DNA of 64,000 bases from Marinobacter arenosus (GCF_019264345.1 NZ_JAHVAO010000001.1:2914001-2978000), one strand, 5' to 3'. Shown: positions 42,680-53,733, counted from the stretch's first letter. Notes: generated from the letters alone by a model not told the origin. Made by a program: numbers and translations.

Positions 42680-43990
42680 ATGAGAGTAAGCATATTTGGA
42701 TTGGGTTACGTTGGCGCTGTGTGTACAGCCAGCCTGGCGCGTCGCGGCCATGAGGTGATCGGGGTGGATGTTTCTCCCGTGAAGATTGACCTGATTAACA
42801 GCGGTCGCTCCCCGATCGTTGAGCCGGGCCTGGAGGAACTGCTGGGTGAAGGCGTTCGCAGTCGCCGTATTCGTGGCGTCACGGACGGTTTCGACGCCGT
42901 TCAGAACTCCGACCTTTCCATGATTTGTGTCGGTACACCCAGCAAGCCCAATGGCGATCTCGACCTGACCTTCGTTGAGAAGGTAGCTGGCGACATCGGC
43001 CTGGCGCTGAAGCACAAGGCCGACTGGCACCTGGTTGTGGTGCGCAGCACCGTCCTTCCAGGTACGGTGCGTGACCTGGTTGTCCCGATTCTGGAGGAAG
43101 TGTCCGGGAAGAAAGCAGGAGAAGGTTTCGGTGTCTGTGTGAACCCGGAATTCCTGCGCGAAAGCACGGCGATCAAAGACTACGATCAGCCGCCCATGAC
43201 GGTCATCGGCGAACTGGACGAGCGTTCCGGTGACTTGCTGGCGGAACTCTATTCAGACTTGGATGCACCCTTGATCCGAAAGCCCATCGAAGTGGCGGAA
43301 ATGATCAAGTACACCTGCAATGTCTGGCACGCCACCAAGGTCAGCTTTGCCAATGAGATCGGCAACATCGCCAAATCCATGGGCGTCGATGGCCGGGACG
43401 TCATGGACGTGATGTGCGTGGACAACAAGCTGAACATCTCCCGCTACTACATGCGCCCGGGCTTTGCCTTTGGCGGCTCGTGCCTGCCCAAGGACGTTCG
43501 GGCACTGACATACCGCGCTAACCAGATGGATGTTCGCAATCCGTTGCTCAGTTCCATCATGAGCAGCAACGACGAGCAGGTAACCCATGCGTTCAATATC
43601 GTGACCGGCTACGGCCGTCGCAAGATCAGCATGCTGGGCCTGAGCTTCAAATCCAACACCGATGACCTGCGCGAAAGTCCGCTGGTGGAGTTGGCCGAGA
43701 TGCTGATTGGCAAAGGCTACGACCTCAAGATCTTCGATCGCAACGTGGATTACGCCCGCACCCATGGCGCGAACCGCGAGTACATCAACCAGAAAATCCC
43801 CCATCTCTCCAACCTCATGGACAGTGACCTCCGCGGCGTGGTGGAGCACGGCGATGTTGTCGTCGTGGGCAACAACGATGAGCTGTTCGAAACCATCATC
43901 GCGGACGTGCCCGAGGGCAAGCGCGTGGTGGACCTGGTGGGCTTCATGAAGACCACCACCAATGACGTGCTCGAAGGCATCTGCTGGTAA
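42680..43990 (+). CDS. algD: GDP-mannose 6-dehydrogenase AlgD
   Basis: 436 residues, as in Pseudomonas. It oxidises GDP-mannose to GDP-mannuronate with two NAD+, the committing step of alginate synthesis. The N-terminal Rossmann motif is GLGYVGAV. The catalytic cysteine is Cys268 in GGSCLPKD, at the same position as in P. aeruginosa AlgD. Long blocks such as [25 protein letters not shown] and [13 protein letters not shown] agree closely with AlgD rather than UDP-glucose dehydrogenase. The start at 42680 follows AGAGGA; a longer frame upstream is in the leader. Confidence 0.97.
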   Translation: MRVSIFGLGYVGAVCTASLARRGHEVIGVDVSPVKIDLINSGRSPIVEPGLEELLGEGVRSRRIRGVTDGFDAVQNSDLSMICVGTPSKPNGDLDLTFVEKVAGDIGLALKHKADWHLVVVRSTVLPGTVRDLVVPILEEVSGKKAGEGFGVCVNPEFLRESTAIKDYDQPPMTVIGELDERSGDLLAELYSDLDAPLIRKPIEVAEMIKYTCNVWHATKVSFANEIGNIAKSMGVDGRDVMDVMCVDNKLNISRYYMRPGFAFGGSCLPKDVRALTYRANQMDVRNPLLSSIMSSNDEQVTHAFNIVTGYGRRKISMLGLSFKSNTDDLRESPLVELAEMLIGKGYDLKIFDRNVDYARTHGANREYINQKIPHLSNLMDSDLRGVVEHGDVVVVGNNDELFETIIADVPEGKRVVDLVGFMKTTTNDVLEGICW

Positions 43991-44070
43991 AGGCACGCTC
44001 CGGCCCCGCATCGGCGGGGTCGGGGAACCGGTTCGAATGGGATGTATGCAGGTATCTGGAGAGCATGAGC

Positions 44071-45555
44071 ATGTCGTGGATGACGGATAACGCCCTGTCG
44101 CGGGCAGCAGGCTGGCTGTTTTACCTGGCCATTCTTGGTGCCCTTGCGGTCTCGCTGCCGCGGGAGTTCATCGTGCCGGGCGGGGCGCACTTTATTCTGT
44201 TGGTGGGTGGCATCGGCCTCTGGCGCTATTCGGTGGGCATCATCCATTTTGTCCGGGGCATGTACTTTCTGCACGTTGCCTACCCCCGAATCCGGGCCCA
44301 GGCCCGGAAGCTGGGCGATGACGCCGCGCCTTCCCACGTTTATCTCATGGTGACCAGTTTCCGGATTGACGCGGAGACGACGGCCAAGGTGTACACCTCC
44401 ATCATTCAGGAGGCGATCGATTGCGGCTGGCCGACCACGGTTGTGGCGTCCATCGTCGAACTGTCAGACGAGATGTTGATGCGGGCGCTTTGGCGTCGTC
44501 TGGATCCTCCGGAGCGGGTGAAGCTAAGGCTGGTCCGGATTCCCGGCACCGGTAAACGCGACGGCCTGGCCTACGGGTTTCGGGCCATTTCCCGGGAGGT
44601 GCCGGATGACAACGCGGTCGCGGCAGTGGTCGATGGCGACACGGTTCTGAACCCGGGCGTTGTGCGGGCCACGGCGCCCTACTTCCGCCTGATGCCGAAT
44701 GTCGGCGCGCTGACCACCAATGAGTTCTGCGAGGTGCATGGCAGTTACCTGATGTCGGAGTGGCACAAGCTCCGCTTTGCCCAGCGCCACATCAACATGT
44801 GCTCCATGGGGCTGGCTCGCCGGGTGCTGACGCTCACCGGCCGGATGTCGGTGTTTCGCGCCAGCGTGATCACCCGCCCGGAGTTCATTGGCGATGTCGA
44901 ATACGACTCCCTGAAACACTGGCGCCTGGGCCGTTTCCGGTTCCTGACCGGCGATGACAAGTCCAGCTGGTTCAGCATGATGCGTCTGGGCTACGACACC
45001 TTTTACGTGCCCGATGCATCCATTCACACCGTGGAGCATCCACCCGATCCGAACTTTATCCGGTCGGCCCGACAGCTGATGTTCCGGTGGTACGGCAACA
45101 ATCTCCGCCAGAACAGCCGGGCCACCAAGCTGGGGCCCCGTCGCCTCGGGTGGTTCACCTGGTACGTGCTCTGGGACCAACGCATCTCCATGTGGACCAG
45201 CATCCTGGGCCTGACCGCAGCCATCGTCGCCTCGCTGAAGTATTCGGGCGTGATTCTGGTGGCCTACCTCCTGTGGATTGGTCTGACCCGTCTGGTGCTG
45301 AGTGCATTGCTGATGGCGACCGGCCATCCGGTGGGGCCGGCCTACCCGGTCATCCTCTACTTCAACCAGATCTTCGGGTCCCTGATGAAGATCTACGTGT
45401 TCTTCCGGCTCGACCGGCAATCGTGGACGCGCCAGAAAACCAGTTTCAGCACCGATTCGGCATCGTTCCAGCAACGCCTGAACCGCTGGTCGTCGCGGGT
45501 GATGACCTTCTCAGCCGCCAGTGTCTTTCTGGCGACCGTGATGTTCATCGTCTGA
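44071..45555 (+). CDS. alg8: Alginate polymerase glycosyltransferase Alg8
   Basis: 494 residues from the ATG at 44071, which is well spaced from GGAG at 44058; the ATG at 44065 is too close. This matches the length of Pseudomonas Alg8. It is an inner-membrane family 2 glycosyltransferase with about five membrane helices, two at the N-terminus and the rest after residue 370. The cytoplasmic domain has VVDGDTV, a DGD metal motif, and a [12 protein letters not shown] acidic block. It polymerises mannuronate from GDP-mannuronate and needs Alg44 with c-di-GMP. Confidence 0.95.
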   Translation: MSWMTDNALSRAAGWLFYLAILGALAVSLPREFIVPGGAHFILLVGGIGLWRYSVGIIHFVRGMYFLHVAYPRIRAQARKLGDDAAPSHVYLMVTSFRIDAETTAKVYTSIIQEAIDCGWPTTVVASIVELSDEMLMRALWRRLDPPERVKLRLVRIPGTGKRDGLAYGFRAISREVPDDNAVAAVVDGDTVLNPGVVRATAPYFRLMPNVGALTTNEFCEVHGSYLMSEWHKLRFAQRHINMCSMGLARRVLTLTGRMSVFRASVITRPEFIGDVEYDSLKHWRLGRFRFLTGDDKSSWFSMMRLGYDTFYVPDASIHTVEHPPDPNFIRSARQLMFRWYGNNLRQNSRATKLGPRRLGWFTWYVLWDQRISMWTSILGLTAAIVASLKYSGVILVAYLLWIGLTRLVLSALLMATGHPVGPAYPVILYFNQIFGSLMKIYVFFRLDRQSWTRQKTSFSTDSASFQQRLNRWSSRVMTFSAASVFLATVMFIV

Positions 45556-45614
45556 GTCGTCATTTATCAGGGCAGAACGTTTTACAGAGAACTCACACAA
45601 GTAAGGGTTAAGCA

Positions 45615-46784
45615 ATGAATACGGCAGCGATAGCACCGCAGTTTGTCCATGAATCCGAAGCCCAGCGACAGTATGCCCGGGTCCGAATGCCGGCCAAGCT
45701 GTTCGTCAAGCTCGATGGCACCATGATGAAGTTTCCGGTAGCGGATGTGTCTGCCGGCGGCGTCAGCATCCATCTCGGCAATGAATCGCTGCGACAGGGT
45801 CACGTGTACAACGGGCGACTGGTTTTCAAGATCGACGGTTTCGACTTCGCGGTCGATGTCGATTTCGTGCCCAGGAACATGGGTGGGCAGGGCGACCGTT
45901 GCGGCTGCGAATTCCAGGATCTGGGCGCCAACGAGGTGTCTGTTCTGCGCTACCTGATCACCTCATTTCTCAGCGGTGAGCTGGTGTCTGCCGGGGATGT
46001 GCTCAATACCCTCTCCCGGGAGAACTTCACCAAGTCCCGCAAGGGCAAAGCCAATCAGGCGCTGGGTTTCTTTGCCAGTGCCAGGGCCATGATTGTCAGC
46101 CTGGTGGCGATGGGGATCGGCCTCATCGCGGTGGCCTTCGTGGGCTACCAGCTGTGGCAGATTTATTTCGTAACCACCGCAGAATCCGCCATGGTGGCGT
46201 CGGAAAACATCCCGGTTCGGGTGCCCAAGGATGCGAAGGTCACCACGCTGGTGGAAGCCGGGGAGCAGGTGGAGGCCGGCCAGGCCATCGCCACGTTTGA
46301 CGCCCCCATGCTGTCCTATGTCAACGAGCTGGTGGGCAATGGCAACTACACGGTTGAGCAGATTGAGGAACTCCTGGGCCAGAGCGTCCGGGGCACCCTG
46401 ACCAGTCCCTGCGACTGCAAGGTGCTGAACCTGCTGCCGGCGGAAGACCAGTACATGAGCAAAGGCGAGAAACTGGCCGTGGTCGCCCCGACCGATGCCT
46501 CCGCCCACGTGATTGCCCGCTTCAACTTCGCCGACGGCGAGGAGCTCGAGGAAGGGCAGTCGGTCACCCTGCGACTGCCCGGCGGTGACACCCAGCCCGG
46601 CCGAATCGAGTCGCTCTTTGTGGATTCGGAAACACCCAACCAGCCGGGCAACGCAATCAACGCCCTGATTCAGGCTGAAAAGCCGTTGCCGATGGAATCG
46701 GTCGGTCGGCCCATCGGCGTCACCGTCGATGTTTTCCAGCTGGCGGCTGTTGAAGGCCTGGTCGACCGCGTGTCAGGAAATTGA
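45615..46784 (+). CDS. alg44: Alginate co-polymerase Alg44, c-di-GMP receptor
   Basis: 389 residues. The N-terminal PilZ domain has the c-di-GMP motif RQYARVRMP (RxxxR) and DVSAGGVSIHLG (the D/NxSxxG motif). One membrane helix lies at about 160-180 (MIVSLVAMGIGLIAVAFVGY). The periplasmic C-terminal part is an HlyD-like membrane-fusion barrel and hairpin. It activates Alg8 when c-di-GMP binds and links the polymerase to the periplasmic AlgK/AlgX complex. Confidence 0.95.
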   Translation: MNTAAIAPQFVHESEAQRQYARVRMPAKLFVKLDGTMMKFPVADVSAGGVSIHLGNESLRQGHVYNGRLVFKIDGFDFAVDVDFVPRNMGGQGDRCGCEFQDLGANEVSVLRYLITSFLSGELVSAGDVLNTLSRENFTKSRKGKANQALGFFASARAMIVSLVAMGIGLIAVAFVGYQLWQIYFVTTAESAMVASENIPVRVPKDAKVTTLVEAGEQVEAGQAIATFDAPMLSYVNELVGNGNYTVEQIEELLGQSVRGTLTSPCDCKVLNLLPAEDQYMSKGEKLAVVAPTDASAHVIARFNFADGEELEEGQSVTLRLPGGDTQPGRIESLFVDSETPNQPGNAINALIQAEKPLPMESVGRPIGVTVDVFQLAAVEGLVDRVSGN

Positions 46785-46798
46785 GCGGAGCTGGCGTG

Positions 46799-48175
46799 AT
46801 GTCTCGGAAAGCAGGCGTAATCAGCGTTCTCATGATCGGTCTTGCCGGCTGCAGCGGCGTGCCAGACATCGAGCGCGCTGAACGGGAAGCCGCGGCCGGC
46901 AACATTGAAGCCGCGCGGGCCCAACTGGAAGAACTGGCACGCTTCGGTATCGCCGATGCCCAGGTGGAATTGGGCGATCTGTACGCGGAGAAGGATTCCG
47001 ATGTGGCCCTGAAGAAGGCGTTGCATTGGTACGGCGAAGCGTCTGAGCAAGGCAGTGATCGCGCCTGGGTAAGACTGGGGAAATTGCTGGCGCGGGAAGG
47101 TGGAACCCCGGCACAGCGGGCCCGGGGTGAACAGTACCTGAAGAAGGCGTTTGCCGAAGGCGACGACAGTGCCCTGATGCCTCTGGTGGAGCTGTACCTC
47201 GAATATCCCAAGGAGTTTCCCGGCGCACAGCCGCGCAAGTGGATTGAGCGGGCCCGCGCGGCGGGTGACCCGGCGGGTGACCTGGCGCTGGCCCGGTATT
47301 ACCTGATGGCGGGGCAGGCGGATGCCCGAGGTGGCGAGATCGCTTCCCTCTGCGAGCCGATTGTGGAAGCCCAGCCCGAGTGTCTGATGATTCTGGGCCA
47401 GGTTTACCTCAGCCAGAACCGGACTGACGCCTTTGAGGCGCTGGTTGACCGGGCCCGGTCAGCCTGGGAAGCGGGCCGGATCACCGATCGTGATCTCTAC
47501 CTTTTTGCCCGCTGGATGTCCGACGACGAGTCGCCGGCCAAACAGGTCACCCTCTCCAACGACCTCTACCAGTTGCTGATCCCGGGTTACGTGCCGGCGA
47601 TGACCGGTCGAGCCCGGCTGATCATGGATAACACCTACCTGGCGGATTCGGAGGAGGTGATCAAGTTGCTGGAAGCCTCTAGGGCGGAAGGCGATCTGAA
47701 GGCGTCACTGGTGCTCGCCCGGATCTATGAGAGGGGCCGGATTGTGCCTCTGGACCCGGAAAAAGCGGTGAAGTATGCCGAGGAAGCCCGGGAAAAGTAC
47801 GCATCGGCGGATTACCTGCTGGGTCGCATCTACAAGCGGGGGTACCTCGGTGAATCGGATCCTCATAAGGCCCGGGATTACCTGCTCCGGGCCGCCCGGC
47901 GCGGGTTCCCGAAAGCCGACTACCTGCTGGCCGAGATGTTCCTGGAAGGCAAAGGCATCAAGGTCGACAAAACCTACGCCTGGGCTTTTGCGCTGCTAGC
48001 GCTGGAAGGTGGCGTCCAGCGGGGTAAGGACCTGCTGCTCGAGATGGTACCCAATATGCCGAGGGTTCTGGAGAACGAAGCCGAGGCCATCGCCAATCGG
48101 GAATTGTCCGCCCGACGTCAGTTGATGCAGCGGGAAACCGCCGACGTCCGAACGAACACCACCCAAGGGGGGTAA
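46799..48175 (+). CDS. algK: Alginate lipoprotein AlgK (Sel1/TPR repeats)
   Basis: 458 residues from ATG 46799 after GCGGAG. The lipobox LAGC (GLAGCSG) gives an outer-membrane lipoprotein. The remainder is made of Sel1/TPR helical repeats, e.g. ARAQLEELARFGIADAQVEL and KARDYLLRAARRGFPKADYL. AlgK is the scaffold that places AlgE in the outer membrane and docks AlgX and Alg44. Confidence 0.93.
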   Translation: MSRKAGVISVLMIGLAGCSGVPDIERAEREAAAGNIEAARAQLEELARFGIADAQVELGDLYAEKDSDVALKKALHWYGEASEQGSDRAWVRLGKLLAREGGTPAQRARGEQYLKKAFAEGDDSALMPLVELYLEYPKEFPGAQPRKWIERARAAGDPAGDLALARYYLMAGQADARGGEIASLCEPIVEAQPECLMILGQVYLSQNRTDAFEALVDRARSAWEAGRITDRDLYLFARWMSDDESPAKQVTLSNDLYQLLIPGYVPAMTGRARLIMDNTYLADSEEVIKLLEASRAEGDLKASLVLARIYERGRIVPLDPEKAVKYAEEAREKYASADYLLGRIYKRGYLGESDPHKARDYLLRAARRGFPKADYLLAEMFLEGKGIKVDKTYAWAFALLALEGGVQRGKDLLLEMVPNMPRVLENEAEAIANRELSARRQLMQRETADVRTNTTQGG

Positions 48176-48182
48176 GAACAGT

Positions 48183-49592
48183 ATGGTTTTTTACGAAACA
48201 ACAGGTTTGCGGCCACTGCTGATGGCCGTTGGTTGTCTGGCGGCACTGCCGGCGGTGGCCCAGGACGAGTCCTACCCGCACCTGCTGGATTTTTCGACCA
48301 GCACCAAGGCCAGTGCGATCAGCGAAGGCGACCGTCGTCTCGGACTGACGGACCGCAGTACCGAGTCCAACGAAGTTGGCCTCGACATCAAACCGGAGTG
48401 GGTGTGGCAACTGTCACCGCACTGGCGTTCGAAACTCAGGCTCCAGGCCTTTGCCGCCACCGGTCAGGTGGATGTCAGTGATGAGATCGGCGGCACCGAA
48501 ACCGACGGCTTCTTCGCCTTGCGCGAGGCCTGGCTCGACTACAACGGCTTGACCGCCTACCCGGGCGAATCGATCCGTTTCGGTCGGGAACGCCTGAAAG
48601 AGGGCACCGGTACCTGGTGGGACGACGACATCACCCTGGTGCGCTGGATCTTCGACACCACCCTGCTCGATACCACAGTGGGGATTGCCGACAAGATGTC
48701 CGAGGCCCGCACCGATGTCAACGAGTTGCCCAAGGAAGAGCAGGACATTGCCCGGTTCTTTGCTTCCACCCGGTGGCAGTGGCGGAAAGATCATTACCTC
48801 ACTTTCCTGACCACCCATGCCGAACGCTATGGCAATCGCGATGAACTCGCACCGGATTCGGAGAGCGGAACGCCAGAGCGGGTTCCCGAGTCGCTGACCT
48901 GGGTGGGCGTTCGGGCTGATCAGGGGTATTTCGATTGGCATTCCCGCAGCCCGGTTCAGTACCTGGCGTCGTTTGGCGCGGTCGCCGGCACGGACGCCGT
49001 GCTCACTGAGGATCCGGGTGCAACGAACGGCTTTACGCGGGAGGAACGTGACGTTTCCGGCTGGGCCGCGGACCTCGGTTTGCGGGCCCAGTTGGTGGAA
49101 AGTCCCCGGTGGGTTGTCGGTGTGCACGGGGCCATGGCCTCGGGCGGGGAGAAACCCGGGGAGTCGGACGCCTTCCGCCAGACCCAGATGGAAAGCAACC
49201 GGTCGCGCTTCACCGGTACCCGGTCCCAGGTGGCCCGTTTTGGCGAGGCCATCCAGCCGGAGTGGAGCAACCTCAAGGTCGCCACCGTCTACACCGCGCT
49301 GACCGACCGGGACTGGTGGGCCGCCAACCTGCTGTACCACAAGTACTGGCTGAGCGATGTCTCGGGAACCGTGAACTCCGATCTGGTGGAGCCCGGATTT
49401 ACCGGGACCAGTGACGATCTCGGCGAATCCATCGACATGGTGCTTGGCTACTACGGCTCCCGGGATACCGGAACCTGGTCCGACATTGATGCCCGGATTC
49501 GGGCCGGCGTGTTCTTTCCCGGTGACGCCTACGGCGACGACGCCGATTCGGCCCGGCACCGCGTTGTCCTCGACGTGACCAAGCGTTTCTAG
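48183..49592 (+). CDS. algE: Alginate export outer-membrane protein AlgE
   Basis: 469 residues with a signal peptide (ending ALPAVAQ) and a beta-barrel body ending RHRVVLDVTKRF, with the outer-membrane C-terminal Phe. Blocks such as LREAWLDYNGL.AYPGESIRFGRERLKEG and WWDDDITLVRWIFDTTLL agree with the AlgE porin family, in which arginines line the channel. It secretes the finished polymer. It follows algK by seven bases with a strong GGGGGG-type site. Confidence 0.93.
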   Translation: MVFYETTGLRPLLMAVGCLAALPAVAQDESYPHLLDFSTSTKASAISEGDRRLGLTDRSTESNEVGLDIKPEWVWQLSPHWRSKLRLQAFAATGQVDVSDEIGGTETDGFFALREAWLDYNGLTAYPGESIRFGRERLKEGTGTWWDDDITLVRWIFDTTLLDTTVGIADKMSEARTDVNELPKEEQDIARFFASTRWQWRKDHYLTFLTTHAERYGNRDELAPDSESGTPERVPESLTWVGVRADQGYFDWHSRSPVQYLASFGAVAGTDAVLTEDPGATNGFTREERDVSGWAADLGLRAQLVESPRWVVGVHGAMASGGEKPGESDAFRQTQMESNRSRFTGTRSQVARFGEAIQPEWSNLKVATVYTALTDRDWWAANLLYHKYWLSDVSGTVNSDLVEPGFTGTSDDLGESIDMVLGYYGSRDTGTWSDIDARIRAGVFFPGDAYGDDADSARHRVVLDVTKRF

Positions 49593-49600
49593 GAGCAGCC

Positions 49601-51151
49601 ATGAAACACCATTGGGTCCTGACAGTAATAACGGCCGCCCTGACTGCGGTGTTGCCGTTGGCCGCGGACGCCCGCGCGGCGGAGGAACTCAAGCCTTCGG
49701 AGCCGGCGCCCATGTTTGAGGTCGAGGATTACGGCATCGAGATGACCTCCGGTGAAGCGATCGACCGACCGGAGCCGGAGCTGCCGGATGCCTCGCAATA
49801 CAATCGCGAGGCGGTGGAAAAGCGCCTGTCCGAACGAGCGGATGAGCGGCCGGATGTGAGCGTTGAACGGATTGCCGGTGTCAGCGCCCTCGGGGATTTC
49901 GTGGACGAGGGACGGGCCCGCGAGTGGGTCATTCGCCAGTACTCCCACCCCCAGGCCATCCTCGTCAACAGTGGCAAGGCCACCCTGGAGGATGTGTACC
50001 GCCAGGTCGATGATCGGCGCTACATGGAACGCAACGACGATGGCTCCTACATCATCCGGCTGCCGCTGGTGGTCCGCCCTGGCGCGACTCTGGAGATCCG
50101 TGGCGAAACCCTGCGGTTGTCCGAGGAACGGGGCGCCTTCATCGCCAATGACAGCTGGCTGTTCGTGATTGACAGCACCATCATCGGTTGGCGGGAAAAG
50201 GCAGAGGGCCCGGCGACCTACCAGAAAAAGTCCAATTTCCGGCCCTTCTTTGTCGGCTGGGGTGGCAGCGAGACGTTTGTGCTCGGCTCCGAGTTTGCCC
50301 ATCTGGGCTACAACCAGAGTAAGTCCTACGGCTTCTCCATTGCCCAGTACTCCAAGTACGACAATTCCAAGCTGCAGCGCTCGGCGCCGCATGCGTGGCT
50401 GATTGAGTCCACGTTCCGGGATATCTACTACGGCTTCTATTGTTACGAGGCCGAGGACGTCGCCATCGTCAACAACACCTATCGGGACAACATCGTCTAT
50501 GGCATCGACCCACACGATTACTCCAGCAACCTGCTGATTGCTGGCAACCATGTCTTCGACACGATTGAGAAACACGGGATCATCATTTCGCGTGAGGTCA
50601 ACGACAGCTGGATTATCAACAACCGCAGCCATGACAATGGCCTGTCCGGCATCGTTCTGGATCGCCAGAGCAGCAATAACGTGGTGGCCCACAACGTGGT
50701 GCACGACAACCAGGGCGATGGCATCGGGTTGTACGAATCCCCGGACAATCTGCTGTGGGGCAATCGCCTCATCAACAACCTTCGCAACGGTATCCGGGTG
50801 CGCAACAGCACCAATGTCGGGGTGTTCCACAACATCGCGGCACTGAACGGCACCTTCGGGGTTCTGGGTCAGATCAAGGATTTGTCCGCCACCGATCGTA
50901 ACTTTGTCGAGGACTTTTACCACCAGGCGGTCTCCCTGACGGTGGTTGGCGGCAAGCTGGCCTCCAACGCCAGTGGTCCCTTGTCCACGGACAACCCCCA
51001 GTACATCGAACTCTATAACGTCGACATGCGCTTCCCACGCTCGGACGTCGGAATTCACTTCGATGGCGTCCTCGGTGCCTATCAGACCGAAATCTTCGAT
51101 GCCCTGTTGAACAACCATCGTGCGGTGCGACTGACGCCCGTCGGAGACTGA
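49601..51151 (+). CDS. algG: Poly(beta-D-mannuronate) C5-epimerase AlgG
   Basis: 516 residues with an N-terminal signal peptide. It is a right-handed beta-helix with CASH-type repeats such as NNTYRDNIVYGIDPHDYSSN and NNRSHDNGLSGIVLDRQSS. The catalytic DPHD motif is at residues 303-306, with His305 as the expected acid/base. It turns mannuronate residues to guluronate in the periplasm and is part of the secretion scaffold. Confidence 0.96.
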   Translation: MKHHWVLTVITAALTAVLPLAADARAAEELKPSEPAPMFEVEDYGIEMTSGEAIDRPEPELPDASQYNREAVEKRLSERADERPDVSVERIAGVSALGDFVDEGRAREWVIRQYSHPQAILVNSGKATLEDVYRQVDDRRYMERNDDGSYIIRLPLVVRPGATLEIRGETLRLSEERGAFIANDSWLFVIDSTIIGWREKAEGPATYQKKSNFRPFFVGWGGSETFVLGSEFAHLGYNQSKSYGFSIAQYSKYDNSKLQRSAPHAWLIESTFRDIYYGFYCYEAEDVAIVNNTYRDNIVYGIDPHDYSSNLLIAGNHVFDTIEKHGIIISREVNDSWIINNRSHDNGLSGIVLDRQSSNNVVAHNVVHDNQGDGIGLYESPDNLLWGNRLINNLRNGIRVRNSTNVGVFHNIAALNGTFGVLGQIKDLSATDRNFVEDFYHQAVSLTVVGGKLASNASGPLSTDNPQYIELYNVDMRFPRSDVGIHFDGVLGAYQTEIFDALLNNHRAVRLTPVGD

Positions 51152-51153
51152 CC

Positions 51154-52572
51154 ATGGTTTTTTCATCCAACATCTTTCTGTTTCTGTTTCTGCCGGCGTT
51201 TCTCGGGCTTTACTACCTGACGCCGTTCCGCCACCGCTCACTGGTCATCCTGCTGGGCAGCTATGCCTTCTACGCCTGGTGGCGGGTGGATTTCCTGCTG
51301 CTGTTCGTGGCGATTACCTTCTGGAACTACCTGATCGGACTGGGTATCCATCGGGCCGGCATCGGGACCGCGCGGGCCCGTAAATGGGTCGGCGTCGGGG
51401 TCGCGGGCGACCTTGCCACGTTGGGCTACTTCAAGTACGCCAACTTCGGGGTGGGCAGCCTGAATGAGATATTCCTGTCGCTGGGCTACCAGCCGCTGGA
51501 GCTGGCGCACATCATTTTGCCGATCGGCATTTCGTTCTACATCTTCCAGGCCATTTCGTATGTGGTGGATGTGTACCGGGGCGATACCGAACCGACCCGG
51601 CGATTCGTGGATTTCGCGGCATTCATTGCGCTCTTCCCCCAACTGATCGCCGGGCCGGTGCTCCGTTACAAGGATCTGGCGGACCAGTTCACCTACCGGA
51701 CCCACACCCTCGAGAAATTCGGAGAGGGGGCGACTCGTTTCATGCAGGGGTTCGTCAAGAAGGTGTTCATCGCGGATTCCATCGCGCCCCTGGCCGATGG
51801 TGCCTTTGCGCTCTCCGATCCTTCCACGGCGGACGCCTGGCTGGGGATCCTGGCGTACACCGCGCAGCTTTACTTTGACTTCTCGGGGTACTCGGACATG
51901 GCCATCGGCCTCGGGCTGATGATGGGGTTCCGGTTTCCCGAGAACTTCAACCAGCCCTACATCAGCCAGAGCATTACCGAATTCTGGCGGCGCTGGCACA
52001 TCAGCCTGTCGAGCTGGCTGCGTGATTATCTTTACATCCCGCTGGGCGGCAATCGCAAGGGCGTGTTCGGAACCTACCGGAACCTGGTACTGACCATGTT
52101 GCTCGGCGGCCTCTGGCACGGCGCCAACTGGACGTTCCTGCTGTGGGGCGCCTGGCACGGTGGGGTGCTGGCGATCGAGCGTGCGCTGGGCGTTGACGCC
52201 AGTCCCCGAACGTTCCGGGTCAGCCGCTGGGCGATGACGTTCCTGTTCGTCATGTTGGGCTGGGTGACGTTCCGGGCCGCGAGCATCGGCGATGCCTTCA
52301 GCTTCTATGGAGCAATGTTCAGTTTCGACGGCTTCAGCCTGAGTGCGGTCTACCTGCAGGACATCCGCGGCCTGAACCTGGCGATCCTGGCACTGGCGTA
52401 TCTGGTGGTGCTGGTGATGGGGCTCAGGGAACGGCTGCCCTGGACGCTTGCCCCGGCCTTTGTTGGTCGGATGCGGGCGGCCTTGCCGACCTTGCTCGTG
52501 CCGGTCTTCCTGCTGGCGGTGCTCAAGCTGTCGGCGGAAAGCTTCTCACCGTTTCTTTACTTCCAGTTCTGA
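51154..52572 (+). CDS. algI: Alginate O-acetyltransferase membrane protein AlgI (MBOAT)
   Basis: 472 residues with about eleven membrane helices. The MBOAT motif WRRWHISLSSWLRDYLYIPL and the GGLWHGANWTFLLWG block are present. The catalytic histidine is His322, the number found in Pseudomonas AlgI. It passes acetyl groups across the inner membrane for AlgJ and AlgX. It starts two bases after the algG stop, whereas in Pseudomonas algX and algL come in between. Confidence 0.96.
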   Translation: MVFSSNIFLFLFLPAFLGLYYLTPFRHRSLVILLGSYAFYAWWRVDFLLLFVAITFWNYLIGLGIHRAGIGTARARKWVGVGVAGDLATLGYFKYANFGVGSLNEIFLSLGYQPLELAHIILPIGISFYIFQAISYVVDVYRGDTEPTRRFVDFAAFIALFPQLIAGPVLRYKDLADQFTYRTHTLEKFGEGATRFMQGFVKKVFIADSIAPLADGAFALSDPSTADAWLGILAYTAQLYFDFSGYSDMAIGLGLMMGFRFPENFNQPYISQSITEFWRRWHISLSSWLRDYLYIPLGGNRKGVFGTYRNLVLTMLLGGLWHGANWTFLLWGAWHGGVLAIERALGVDASPRTFRVSRWAMTFLFVMLGWVTFRAASIGDAFSFYGAMFSFDGFSLSAVYLQDIRGLNLAILALAYLVVLVMGLRERLPWTLAPAFVGRMRAALPTLLVPVFLLAVLKLSAESFSPFLYFQF

Positions 52573-52581
52573 GGAGGCCTT

Positions 52582-53733
52582 ATGACCGCGACATCGAGAA
52601 AAATGACGGCCTGTCTGTTCATCGTGATCGTCCTTGGACTGGGCGTCCTCTCGCTCCGTTCATTCGGCGACTACGGGCTACAGGATGGGCTGGACCCGGT
52701 GAACGGAGAATTGGCGCGTGATGTGGAGAGTCACTACGACGACGGATTCCCGGTGCGGGATCTGGGCACCAACCTGTGGGCAGCCATCAACTACACCCTG
52801 TTCAAGGAAGGTCGTCCCGGTGTGACCGTCGGGGAGCAGGGTTGGCTGTTCACCGACGAGGAAATCTACCCGGGATCGGAGAGTGCCGTCGTGGTGGAGA
52901 CCAACCTCTCACGGGTCGTGGCCGTGGCTGATTATCTGCGAGCCGAAGACATCCCCGTGGCCGTACTGGTCGTGCCCGCCAAGGCGCGCGTCTACGCCGG
53001 GCAATTGGGGGATCAGGAGCCGGTTCCGCTCATGAAATCGCTGTACGGCCGGTTCCTCGATCGTATGGCGGCCGAACGGATCCTGGCGCCGGACCTGATG
53101 CCGGACCTGGCTGAGGCCCGGGACCGGGGCAATCAGGTGTTTCTGCGCACCGACACACACTGGACGCCCGAGGGCGCCGATGTGTTTGCCCGCAACGCCG
53201 CGGGTGAGATCAAGGCGTCTTTCGACGGGCAATCCTGGGGCGACACCCAGTTTGTCACGGCGCTCGGTGAAACCCGAACCCACGAAGGCGATCTGCTCAC
53301 GTACCTGCCTCTGGAACCGCTGTTTCCATCCCTGGGGCCGGAACCGGACAGGCTCACCGAGCGATCAACGGCCGTTGAAGACGCAGGCGACACCTCGGCC
53401 CAGAGCCTGTTCGCCGAAACTTCGGCAGACATCGTTCTGGTTGGCACCAGCTACAGCGCAAACCCACTCTGGGATTTTCCCGGTGCGCTCAAGCGCCACC
53501 TTGGCCGGGACCTGATCAATGTCTCGGACGAGGGGCACGGCCCCTTCCGTCCAATGACCGACTATCTCAAGTCCGACGAGTTCCAGGATAACCCTCCGGA
53601 ACTCGTGGTCTGGGAATTTCCCGAGCGGTACCTCGCCCAGCCTGTGACATCGGAGGGCACGCTGGCGTGGTTCGACCGTCGGGAAAACCTGTTGGCCCAG
53701 TCGAGTGAGCAGGGCCACCAAACAATCCATTGA
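52582..53733 (+). CDS. algJ: Alginate O-acetyltransferase AlgJ (SGNH-like)
   Basis: 383 residues. One N-terminal membrane anchor or uncleaved signal (TACLFIVIVLGLGVLSL) leads into a periplasmic SGNH hydrolase-like domain. The Asp-His pair is DTHWTP (Asp191, His193) and the serine is Ser290 in GTSYSANPLW. It has acetylesterase/transferase chemistry and hands acetyl from AlgI onward. Confidence 0.9.
   Translation: MTATSRKMTACLFIVIVLGLGVLSLRSFGDYGLQDGLDPVNGELARDVESHYDDGFPVRDLGTNLWAAINYTLFKEGRPGVTVGEQGWLFTDEEIYPGSESAVVVETNLSRVVAVADYLRAEDIPVAVLVVPAKARVYAGQLGDQEPVPLMKSLYGRFLDRMAAERILAPDLMPDLAEARDRGNQVFLRTDTHWTPEGADVFARNAAGEIKASFDGQSWGDTQFVTALGETRTHEGDLLTYLPLEPLFPSLGPEPDRLTERSTAVEDAGDTSAQSLFAETSADIVLVGTSYSANPLWDFPGALKRHLGRDLINVSDEGHGPFRPMTDYLKSDEFQDNPPELVVWEFPERYLAQPVTSEGTLAWFDRRENLLAQSSEQGHQTIH

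Noticed and set aside
49589-51241. A 550-codon open frame on the minus strand opposite algG
   Set aside because: It is antisense to a gene with an intact DPHD active site and perfect operon spacing. Long antisense frames are common in this composition.
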